NCBI GenBank assembly: GCA_028690665.1
Contig: JAQVAV010000013.1
Span: 40,383-104,382 of the forward strand
Reading direction: 5' to 3'
Origin: Paludibacter sp.
GTDB taxonomy: Bacteria; Bacteroidota; Bacteroidia; Bacteroidales; Paludibacteraceae
DNA: 64,000 nucleotides
A model generated the notes under the pieces. That model saw only the letters and a program-made list of their open reading frames with translations, was not told where the DNA came from and made no database searches. Position 1 is the stretch's first letter. Every line of letters begins with the position of its first letter. The position numbers and the translations under genes were made by a program. Shown here piece after piece: positions 28,108-37,400 of this stretch.

Positions 28108-31100
28108 ATGTATATGAAAACACTCTACTTTAGAATTTTCGCGTATTTTATTCTTTTTTCTCTAATTTTTTCAGATTGTATGGCAGAATCCGGGGTTTAT
28201 GTCGGAGGCCATATTCGTCGTGAGAGACCCGGTACAATAACAAAACTAAAAGAGTCCGGATTTACTTATGTAATTTTGTTCAATATCAATGTAGAGTCAG
28301 ATGGAACTTTGACTACAGATGGAGAAACTATTTGCAGCAACGGGCAATATGTGTTTGGGAATACACAACCCTACTATGTAAGTGATATCACATCACTCAA
28401 GACAACTCCAACCAATATTAACCGGATAGAAGTATGTATTGGTGGTTGGGGAAATACATCTTATACCAATATTAAAAATATCATTGCTTCCCAAGGAACC
28501 GGTTCAAGCAGCATTTTATATCGGAATTTTCAGGCGTTGAAAAATGCGATTTCTGTAATTGATGCAGTGAATAATGATGATGAATATACATACGATGTAA
28601 ATTCATCGGCGGCTTTTCATGTTATGCTGTCCGATCTCGGTTATAAAACAACATTGGCTCCCTATACCAATAAGACATACTGGCAAAATTTAGCAACCAG
28701 TGTTAATAATTTACGTTCAGGAGCCGTTGACCGCATTCTGTTGCAATGTTATGATGGTGGTGCCGGAAACAATCCGTCCGACTGGCATATCAATGGTATT
28801 CCGTTACATGCCGGTCGACAGAATTATGATGATTTTGGCGAATCAAAAACACTTATGCAAAATTGGAAAGATAATGCAGGCGTTGTTGGTGGATTCTTTT
28901 GGGTTTATAACGATGAAACATGGAGCCTGAATACATACGCTACAGCGGTCAACAGAATATTTGGTGCCAAAACGACAAATGCGGCTGTCGCAACTTTTTG
29001 TAGCGATATCAATTATGGCGGTTATAGTATTGGACTTCCGGCAGGTGCTTTTACTACGGCCGATTTAGCTGCTTATGGAATAACAAATGACGACATATCT
29101 TCATTTAGAGTAAACTCTGGTTATAAAGTTACGGTGTACACCGATAATAGTTTTGGTGGAACAACAACCTCTTATACTTCGGATATAAGTAATGTGGGGA
29201 GTACTTATAATGATCAGATATCTTCCATAAGGATATATAAAAATGCCTCCAATCCGGTGGCTACTTTCTATCCGGATGTTAATTATGGTGGATTTGCGGT
29301 CGGATTACCACAGGGTACTTTTACTGTTGATGAGCTGGCTGCCTATGGTATCAAAAATGATGATATAACATCGCTTAAAGTAAATTCGGGTTACAGGGTA
29401 GTTTTGTATACAGATAATAATTTCAGCGGAACATCGGTTACATATACTTCTGATCAGAGCTGGGTTGGTGACTATAACGATAAGATATCCTCCATTAAAA
29501 TTTATAAGTATGCTGCTGATGCGGTAGCTAATTTTTACAATGCTGATAATTCTCAGGGAGATTTTGTCGGTTTGCCGTTAGGTACATTTACTCTTTCTGC
29601 TTTAAAGGAATACGGAATTAATGATAATAGTATCACATCGTTTGATTTGACAGCCGGTTACAGGGTGGTACTTTATAGTGATGATAATTTTAGCGGTTCA
29701 TCTGCATCATATACATCAGGGCAGGGATGGTTAGGAGACCTTAATGATAAGACATCCTCCATTAAAATTTATAAGTATGCTGCTGATGCGGTAGCTAATT
29801 TTTACAATGCTGATAATTCTCAGGGAGATTTTGTCGGTTTGCCGTTAGGTACATTTACTCTTTCTGCTTTAAAGGAATACGGAATTAATGATAATAGTAT
29901 CACATCGTTTGATTTGACAGCCGGTTATAGGGTGGTACTTTATAGTGATGATAATTTTAGCGGTTCATCTGCATCATATACATCAGGGCAGGGTTGGTTA
30001 GGAGACCTTAATGATAAGACATCCTCCATTAAAATTTATAAGTATGCAGCAGATGCGGTAGCTAATTTTTACAATGCTGATAATTCTCAGGGAGATTTTG
30101 TCGGTTTGCCGTTAGGTACATTTACTCTTTCTGCTTTAAAGGAATACGGAATTAATGATAATAGTATCACATCGTTTGATTTGACAGCCGGTTATAGGGT
30201 GGTACTTTATAGTGATGATAATTTTAGCGGTTCATCTGCATCATATACATCAGGGCAGGGTTGGTTAGGAGACCTTAATGATAAGACATCCTCCATTAAA
30301 ATTTATAAGTATGCAGCAGATGCGGTAGCTAATTTTTACAATGCTGATAATTCTCAGGGAGATTTTGTCGGTTTGCCGTTAGGTACATTTACTCTTTCTG
30401 CTTTAAAGGAATACGGAATTAATGATAATAGTATCACATCGTTTGATTTGACAGCCGGTTATAGGGTGGTACTTTATAGTGATGATAATTTTAGCGGTTC
30501 ATCTGCATCATATACATCAGGGCAGGGCTGGTTAGGAGACCTTAATGATAAGACATCCTCCATTAAAATATATAGATATTCGAGTAATGCCATTACGACA
30601 TTTTATTCAGATATAAATTACGGAGGCCTTTCCGTTGGCTTGCCTCTCGGAACTTATACTACTGCGGAATTAGCAAGCTATGGTATCCAAAACGATGATA
30701 TAACATCGCTCAAAGTAAATTCAGGTTATAAAGTTATTGTCTACATGGATAATAATTTTAGCGGAACATCTGTTTCGTATACTTCCGATCAGAGTAATGT
30801 CGGCACAACTTATAATGATAAAATATCTTCTGTTCAGATGTATAAATATTCGGCGGATGCAGTTGCCAGTTTCTACGATAGCGATAATTCTCAGGGGACA
30901 TCTACAGGTCTTCCTACCGGCTTATTTACCTCTGCAGAAATGAATAAGTACGGGATAGCAGATAACAGTATTACTTCCTTTGATTTACAATCGGGTTACC
31001 AGATTACAATCTATGCCGATGATAATTTTAGTGGCAGCTCTGCTTCGTATACAGCCGGACAGGGTTGGTTATACGACTTGAATGATGCGACTTCCTCGAT

Positions 31101-31863
31101 TAAAATTTATCCGGTTTTTGGTTCCGATATTACAGATAATGGAGGTGTGGCAACAGCATCGCACACATCTGTCAGTTCTTCGGAAACTATCGGTGAACTA
31201 ATAGATAATAGTGCTCTTACAAAGTATTGTGCTAATGCTTCTGCCGGTGCCGAAGTATGGATGCAATATCAATCTCCGGGAGCTGTAATTCTACAATCAT
31301 ACACATTGACTTCTGCAAATGATTTCCAGAGTCGGGATCCTAAAACCTGGACATTACAGGCTTCGAATAATGGAACAGACTGGACTGTTATCGATACACA
31401 GACAGATCAGATATTCGCAACCCGATATTTGAAGAAAACCTTTGCAGTAAGTACAGCTAATGCGTATAAGTTTTTCAGATTGCTTGTGACTGAAAGATAT
31501 GATAGTTCATCTACTGTATTCCAGTTAGCCGAATTACAATTGTTTGGAGATGAGCAGGATGCGACGGAAAGTAGTGCTGGCGTGTATACTGAGGAAGTTA
31601 CAATAACCGGAATGAATCAGATGAATTTGCCTGATCTGAAAATATATCCGAACCCTGTTGTAAATTTTATAAAGGTGGATATGCCCGCAGAAACATCTGT
31701 TTTGAACTATATTGTCTACAATGCATTGGGAGTCTCTGTGACAAATGGAAAATTAAATAATGGAGAAAAAATTGATGTACAATCGCTGACCCCGGGTATT
31801 TATCAACTTGTATTGACTGTCAACAGACAAAGAATGGTGCGTCAATTCTTGAAAAAACAATAA
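28108..31863 (+). CDS. GH18-like enzyme with eight beta/gamma-crystallin modules, discoidin module and T9SS domain
   Basis: A 1251-residue secreted protein. After the signal peptide (1-26) comes a TIM-barrel-like domain (about 29-285) with GH18 traits: EVCIGGWG in place of the SxGG strand, and IDAVNNDDE (D152, N155, D157, E159) in place of DGxDxDxE, so the catalytic glutamate position is kept. Later segments are ILLQCYDGGAG and GGFFWVYNDETW. Next are eight beta/gamma-crystallin modules (about 288-1005), each with calcium-type N/D-N/D-x-x-S/T-S motifs (NDDISS, NDQISS, NDKISS, DNSITS). A discoidin module (about 1006-1155) and a T9SS domain (from about 1170, IYPNPV) finish it. GH18 includes endo-beta-N-acetylglucosaminidases acting on N-glycan cores; that role fits a mannan locus but is inferred. 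A shorter paralogue is at 61853. The second ATG at 28114 is an alternative start. Confidence 0.75.
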   Translation: MYMKTLYFRIFAYFILFSLIFSDCMAESGVYVGGHIRRERPGTITKLKESGFTYVILFNINVESDGTLTTDGETICSNGQYVFGNTQPYYVSDITSLKTTPTNINRIEVCIGGWGNTSYTNIKNIIASQGTGSSSILYRNFQALKNAISVIDAVNNDDEYTYDVNSSAAFHVMLSDLGYKTTLAPYTNKTYWQNLATSVNNLRSGAVDRILLQCYDGGAGNNPSDWHINGIPLHAGRQNYDDFGESKTLMQNWKDNAGVVGGFFWVYNDETWSLNTYATAVNRIFGAKTTNAAVATFCSDINYGGYSIGLPAGAFTTADLAAYGITNDDISSFRVNSGYKVTVYTDNSFGGTTTSYTSDISNVGSTYNDQISSIRIYKNASNPVATFYPDVNYGGFAVGLPQGTFTVDELAAYGIKNDDITSLKVNSGYRVVLYTDNNFSGTSVTYTSDQSWVGDYNDKISSIKIYKYAADAVANFYNADNSQGDFVGLPLGTFTLSALKEYGINDNSITSFDLTAGYRVVLYSDDNFSGSSASYTSGQGWLGDLNDKTSSIKIYKYAADAVANFYNADNSQGDFVGLPLGTFTLSALKEYGINDNSITSFDLTAGYRVVLYSDDNFSGSSASYTSGQGWLGDLNDKTSSIKIYKYAADAVANFYNADNSQGDFVGLPLGTFTLSALKEYGINDNSITSFDLTAGYRVVLYSDDNFSGSSASYTSGQGWLGDLNDKTSSIKIYKYAADAVANFYNADNSQGDFVGLPLGTFTLSALKEYGINDNSITSFDLTAGYRVVLYSDDNFSGSSASYTSGQGWLGDLNDKTSSIKIYRYSSNAITTFYSDINYGGLSVGLPLGTYTTAELASYGIQNDDITSLKVNSGYKVIVYMDNNFSGTSVSYTSDQSNVGTTYNDKISSVQMYKYSADAVASFYDSDNSQGTSTGLPTGLFTSAEMNKYGIADNSITSFDLQSGYQITIYADDNFSGSSASYTAGQGWLYDLNDATSSIKIYPVFGSDITDNGGVATASHTSVSSSETIGELIDNSALTKYCANASAGAEVWMQYQSPGAVILQSYTLTSANDFQSRDPKTWTLQASNNGTDWTVIDTQTDQIFATRYLKKTFAVSTANAYKFFRLLVTERYDSSSTVFQLAELQLFGDEQDATESSAGVYTEEVTITGMNQMNLPDLKIYPNPVVNFIKVDMPAETSVLNYIVYNALGVSVTNGKLNNGEKIDVQSLTPGIYQLVLTVNRQRMVRQFLKKQ
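29500..30567 (+). repeat. Four near-identical 267-bp tandem repeats inside the crystallin array
   Basis: The same sequence, starting for example GCGGTAGCTAATTTTTAC, recurs at 29521, 29788, 30055 and 30322, a period of exactly 267 bp (89 codons). The four copies (modules 3-6) differ by only a few silent changes, such as GCTGCTGAT against GCAGCAGAT. Flanking modules 1, 2, 7 and 8 are diverged. Confidence 0.95.
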
Positions 31864-31907
31864 ATATTTTTATATTCCGGACAGATCAAAGGAAGTGTCT
31901 AAAAAGT

Positions 31908-32008
31908 CCACGAGTTACACGAATTAATACAAGAAAGATAAATTCTGAAATCGTATATGATTGATTTGTATATACATAGAATTTGTGAGAAATTTGTGTA
32001 ATTCGTGG
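31908..32008 (+). repeat. Intergenic imperfect inverted repeat, MITE-like
   Basis: CCACGAGTTACACGAATT (31908-31925) is the reverse complement, with two mismatches, of AATTTGTGTAATTCGTGG (31991-32008). The arms are 18 bp and are separated by 65 bases. It lies between the GH18-like and thioredoxin genes and could be a small mobile palindrome or a transcript-processing structure. Confidence 0.55.
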
Positions 32009-32069
32009 ATAAATTACTTATTGAACGCTCTTTGTTATTTTGATAAATCAGTAACTTAAACATATAAGC

Positions 32070-34118
32070 ATGACAATTAAAAGTTATTATACCAAGTTAT
32101 CCGTTCTTTTGGTGTTTTTCTTTTCTTTCTCAGAGGTTTGGGGCCAATTGCCTGAAAAATACGCCGGGAACTGGATCAATGAACAAAACAATCAGTGGGA
32201 ATATGGTTTTTTTGAAAAATTTGCGGTTTATAACTGTGATTTTTGGAACTATAAATCGATTGTTTCCGGGAAAAAAGGTCAGACTCTGGTTACTTTGGAG
32301 AAAGGAAATCAATTGTTGAATCTGAAACTTTCAGCCATTGACGAAAAGCATATTGCAATAAAATCAGGGAAAGCAAAGAGCAAGAGTTTTGTGCTTATGG
32401 AAAAAACGTATCCTGCTTATCGATACCGGGATTATTCAACTTTTCCGAAACCACAATTTAAGTCCGATTCAGCAACAATTATCGGATATTACCGAAATCT
32501 GGATCAGGTTCCGGAACAATTTCGTGATCGGATTAATTTTTCTCCGTTTACAGTAGGTTCTTTCAATTTTACACATGAGGGTGATGAATCTTTTTTTACG
32601 GATATTGATTCTTTGGGAAGGTTTAAAATTACTTTCCCTGTAAGAAATACGCAGGAAATGTATGTTGACTGGCGTAGAACTACATTTCCGGTTGTTGTAG
32701 AACCTGAAGATACGCTTTTTTTATTTGCAGATATGAACGATTATATTCCTCGGGAGGAAGATCAGAATTATCAGAATTACATCAATCGTCCTAAACAGGT
32801 GCTTTTTATGGGGGAAAGTGCCCGGATTAACAATGAAATTATGCAGTGTAAAAGAGTTTGGAATTCTGAGAACTTAGATACTGATGCTAATGTGACTGAT
32901 ATGGATTATTTGCAGGCTTGCGAAAATGTTTACAATAAAAGAATGGCTATTTTGAATCAGTATATAGCTGAGCATCCAACAGTTTCGGAGAAATTCAGAT
33001 ATTATAAACGAAATCAGGAAAAATACGAGTTTGCTTCAAATTTAATGCAACGTCGTTTTCATGCATATAGAAAAGAAAATCATCATTTGGAAGATGGTTA
33101 CATTCAATTTGTGGAAAGAAATTTTCCGCTGACAGACGAAACTGTGTATACTTTATCACGTGAGTTTATACGTTTTTTGAATGATTATCTTGGGTATAAG
33201 AAGGATGTATATGCGTCTCTTAGCAATACAGTTCCATTAGAAAAGATAGAAGAAAGACTTGCAGATAAAAATGAATTGACAGATGAACTAAAAGCTCAAT
33301 TGGATACATTTATGCAAACCGTTAATAAGATGCAGTCTGCCCCCGAATATGCCTATCTGAAAACGACGGTAGACTCTTTAGGAAAAGAACTTAATAACAA
33401 TAATGCAGTTGTAAGTATGGTAAACAGAATGTCTTTGGAAAATAGGTTGCTTGATACGAGTGTTGCTGACTCTATTATAACGGATGATAATTTGAAGGAG
33501 CTGTGGACAACAAAACAGTATTGTTTGTTTTTTGATCAAATTCACGAACCATTGACCGACGATGAATTTAGCTCATTTAAAGAGAGAGTCCGTAATCCGG
33601 ATTTGGTTTATTATATCGAGAATATCCAAAATTTCTATAAAAATATATCAGATGTTGATGTGAGATATCAGGCCAGTTTGAAAAATACAGAGCATTTAAA
33701 GGAATATAAGGTAGCTGACGATTTGTTTGAAGAATTGATAAAACCGTACAGAGGAAAAGTGATTTATGTCGATTTTTGGGGAACATGGTGTGGACCATGT
33801 CGTACAAATTTGCAATATGCAGGTGCTGTTGAAAAACATTTTGAAAATAAGGATGTGATCTTTATGTACTTTGCCAATCGTTCACCTGAAGAGACTTGGA
33901 AAAATATTATCAAAGAATTAAATCTTTCAGGTGAGAATATAGTTCATTATCGTTTGCCTACAGATCAGGAGGCCATGATTGAACGTAAATTTTCCGTAAC
34001 CGGTTTTCCTACCTATATGCTGATTGATGAGAATGGTAAAGTTGTTAATGTAAATGCTGATCCACCTATCAATACTGCCGGAGCTATTGGGCAGATACAA
34101 GCGTTACTAAAGCCGTAA
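32070..34118 (+). CDS. TlpA-like thiol-disulfide oxidoreductase
   Basis: A 682-residue exported protein with a signal peptide, a DUF4369-like N-terminal domain (about 135-230), a long helical middle and a C-terminal TlpA/thioredoxin fold (about 545-680). The active site is intact: DFWGTWCGPCRTNL with C574 and C577, followed by the cis-proline region GFPTYMLIDENG. Such proteins act in the periplasm on disulfides of exported proteins. It is the redox-competent paralogue of the protein at 10009. It lies 206 bases behind the GH18-like gene. Its precise partner is unknown; cysteine-containing secreted enzymes of this locus are candidates. Confidence 0.85.
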   Translation: MTIKSYYTKLSVLLVFFFSFSEVWGQLPEKYAGNWINEQNNQWEYGFFEKFAVYNCDFWNYKSIVSGKKGQTLVTLEKGNQLLNLKLSAIDEKHIAIKSGKAKSKSFVLMEKTYPAYRYRDYSTFPKPQFKSDSATIIGYYRNLDQVPEQFRDRINFSPFTVGSFNFTHEGDESFFTDIDSLGRFKITFPVRNTQEMYVDWRRTTFPVVVEPEDTLFLFADMNDYIPREEDQNYQNYINRPKQVLFMGESARINNEIMQCKRVWNSENLDTDANVTDMDYLQACENVYNKRMAILNQYIAEHPTVSEKFRYYKRNQEKYEFASNLMQRRFHAYRKENHHLEDGYIQFVERNFPLTDETVYTLSREFIRFLNDYLGYKKDVYASLSNTVPLEKIEERLADKNELTDELKAQLDTFMQTVNKMQSAPEYAYLKTTVDSLGKELNNNNAVVSMVNRMSLENRLLDTSVADSIITDDNLKELWTTKQYCLFFDQIHEPLTDDEFSSFKERVRNPDLVYYIENIQNFYKNISDVDVRYQASLKNTEHLKEYKVADDLFEELIKPYRGKVIYVDFWGTWCGPCRTNLQYAGAVEKHFENKDVIFMYFANRSPEETWKNIIKELNLSGENIVHYRLPTDQEAMIERKFSVTGFPTYMLIDENGKVVNVNADPPINTAGAIGQIQALLKP

Positions 34119-34294
34119 TAGTTAATAACCCGGTATTTTTATGAAGTCCGTTTTTGTAATTTGCTGATTTGTAACAATAAAACTCCTGTTTTTGATATAA
34201 CCGGGAGTAGTGCATGAAAAATTCTGGATTTAGATAATGTCTCGGATTTTATTTCTGTAATTTAATATTTTTGTTATGTAAAAGTAAAGATAAC

Positions 34295-34377
34295 TGTCAT
34301 TCTATTTTACTTTAGTGCCATTCTGCCTGACTTCTAAATAAGTTTTGATATAGATGGGATTTGTATTTTATCTTTGT
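34295..34377 (+). promoter_or_regulatory. Direct-repeat operator and promoter of the GH38 unit
   Basis: The two half-sites are nearly the same here: TGTCATTCTATTTTACTT at 34295 and TGCCATTCTGCCTGACTT at 34316, period 21 bp. The -7 box TATCTTTGT (34369-34377) starts 74 bp after the first half-site, and TTTG at 34344-34347 may be the -33 element. The start codon is 89 bases downstream. The 347-base gap holds nothing else clear. Confidence 0.75.
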
Positions 34378-34465
34378 TGTATATGTAATTGTAGTTTTAA
34401 TATTTACATTACATTTTATGTTAAGGAATAATGTAGATCATATATAAAAACAAACAGAAAAAATC

Positions 34466-37400
34466 ATGAATTTTAGAAATTTCAATAGTCGAAAATACTT
34501 ACGACTCAAAGAAAGAATAAAGGCCTTATCTTTTGCTTTACTTGTTTTGCTACCGGAAATAACTCTCACTGCCCAGCAGTATGAGCCTCTCATATTGACG
34601 GGTTTCAATGCAGATGTTATTTGTAATTCATCGGATTGCAGTGGTTCCGGAACATTGGATGGAGAATGGTTTTATTATTCTGCAGATAAAAAATCCGAAG
34701 GGGCGATTCCTCAAACAATTGTATCGAAATACGGTGTTGAATACGTATTAAATTCTTTTGATGAGAATAATGTGTTGACAATAGGAAGCAATGGAGCAAG
34801 TTCAGGTGAACTTACCCTGACTACCCCGAAGGCGGCAAAAGAATTATGGCTTTTGGGAATGTCGGCCAGCGGGAAAAAGGATATTGACGTCGTTGTAAAA
34901 TATACAGATAATTCTGCTTCTGAAACGCAAAGTATTTCCTTTCCAGACTGGTATCAAACGAGTGGAAATACTGTTTCATATTACGGACTTGGTCGCGTAA
35001 AATCTTCAAGCACATACGATGATCGGTTCGAATTTGGTTTGTTCGAACGGGTTATTCCGGTAGATTCCACAAAAACGGTGGCGTCCATAGAGTTCTCGTA
35101 TACGGGAACAGACAAAACTTACACGAGTATTTTTGCAATTTCGGCATATTCGGGAGGAGCGAGAATGAGTGATAACAATCTTTATATGATTGCCAATGCC
35201 CATTTCGATACCCAATGGGATTGGGATGTTCAAACCAGCATTGACCAGTATGTAAAAAATACGCTTGTAGATAATTTCAATTTGTTTGATAAGTTTCCCG
35301 ATTATGTTTTCAATTTTGAAGGAGCTATCAAATATATGTTCGCAAAAGAATATTATCCTGATCTTTATGAAAGATTGAAGGGATATGTTGCTTCGGGCCA
35401 ATGGCATATCAGTGGAAGTTCTATTGATGCCAATGATGTTATGGTTCCGTCTGCCGAGTCAATTATCCGGAATTTATTGTTAGGCGAAAAATTTTATGAA
35501 AAGGAATTTGGTGTTAATGGCGGTAATGATATTATGTTGCCCGATTGTTTCGGATTTCCATATTCTCTGCCGACTCTCGCGAAATATTGCGGAATAGTGG
35601 GATTCCATTCTCAAAAATTATCTTGGGGCTCGGCTTACGGCTATTCTGATTTTCCAAATTACGGGTTATGGCGTGGTGTTGATGGCTCTGAGATTTTAGC
35701 TATTTACAAACCGGGAGCTTATGTTAATAAATATAAAGAAAATCTCTCGTATAATAATGATATTTTAAGCGAACTTGTCTCAAATAAAACAGACCTTGGT
35801 GCTGCGAAAACAGTAAGATATTATGGAACAGGTGACCGTGGCGGTAGTGTTGACGAAGAAACCGTGGACTGGCTTGAAAAAAGTCTTGCTTCGTCAGGGC
35901 CGGTTCATGTAAATTCAGTTACTCCTGATCAGTTCTTCGAGTCAGTCAGCTCCGATGAACGTTCGAAACTTCCCGTCTGGGATAATGAGTTGCCAATGTC
36001 TACACATGGAGCCGGTTGCTATACTTCACATACTATCATAAAATACTGGAATAGAAAAGATGAATTGTTGGCTGATGCAACTGAGAAATCTTCGGTGGTT
36101 GCAAACTGGCTTGGAGGTTTGTCTTATCAGTCACAAACAATTCACGATAGTTGGGTCAGATTGTTGTGGCATCAGTTCCATGATGACCTTACAGGAACAT
36201 CGATACCTAAGGCATATACTTTTACCACTAACGATCATGTGGCAGTACAATTGGATTTGGCTAAAACTTTGAATAATGCAAGTGGTGCGGTTGCTTTGCA
36301 AATGAATACGCAGGTTCAGGGAACTCCGATAGTTGTGTTTAATCCGTTGTCTGTTCAACGGAAAGATATTGTAGAAGCTAAAATCAGTGTAGCTTCCGAA
36401 CCTGAGACAATTAGCGTATACGACCCGGATGGAAATGTTGTTCCGACTCAAATTATTAAATATGAAAATGGAACATTGACTTTTATTTTTAAAGCGAATG
36501 TCTCATCGCTCGGATATGCAACTTATGATTTGCATTTGAATGATGATGCTTCGGCAGCCTTGTCGTCATCGCTGGTAACAACGGATCATACGATTGAGAA
36601 TAATTCTTATATTCTGAAAGTAAATAAAAACGGAGATATTTATTCGATTATTGATAAAAAACAAAATAATAAAGAACTATTGGAGAGTCCTGTTCGTTTG
36701 GCCATGTTACTTGATAAACCCGGATATTGGGCTTCATGGGAAGTGAGCTGGGGGGATGTTATTCGGGATCCGTTTGCTTATGTGGATGAAAATGTTGAAA
36801 TGTCTGTTGCTGAAGCAGGCCCGCTGCGTTCAGCTCTGAAGATAACACGTTCAAAAGACGGTTCTCAGTTTGTCCAGTTTATACGAATGACTTCTGGTGT
36901 AAATGAGGACAGGATAGATGTTGTAAACGAAGTTGACTGGCAGTCAAAAGAAACTTTGCTCAAGGCTGTTTTCCCGCTGAGTGCAACAAATGAAAAAGCA
37001 ACTTTCGATTTGTCTATCGGAGCTATTGAGCGGGGTAACCGCGTCAGCAATTTGTATGAAGTTGCCGGACATCAATGGGCAGATTTGACCGATTCGGGAG
37101 AATCTTATGGAGTTTCTATACTGAACGATTGTAAGTATGGCTGGGATAAGCCGGATGATAACACATTACGTTTGACCCTGATTCATACCCCGCGGGTTGA
37201 AAGTGACCGTCCTTACCAGAAATATCAGGATCTTGGATTGAATAAATTTACATATTCTATTTACAGACATTTCGGAGTTTGGAGTGATTCTACTCAATGG
37301 CAGGCTGCAAAGCTTAACCAGCCATTGTATGCGTACGAATCGCCAAAACATGACGGGAATTTGGGCAAAACTTTCGGATTTGTTTCTCTTAATACGGATA

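Noticed and set aside
29500..30567. The regular repeat as a possible CRISPR-like array
   Set aside because: The period is 267 bp, has no spacers, and lies wholly in frame within a gene.
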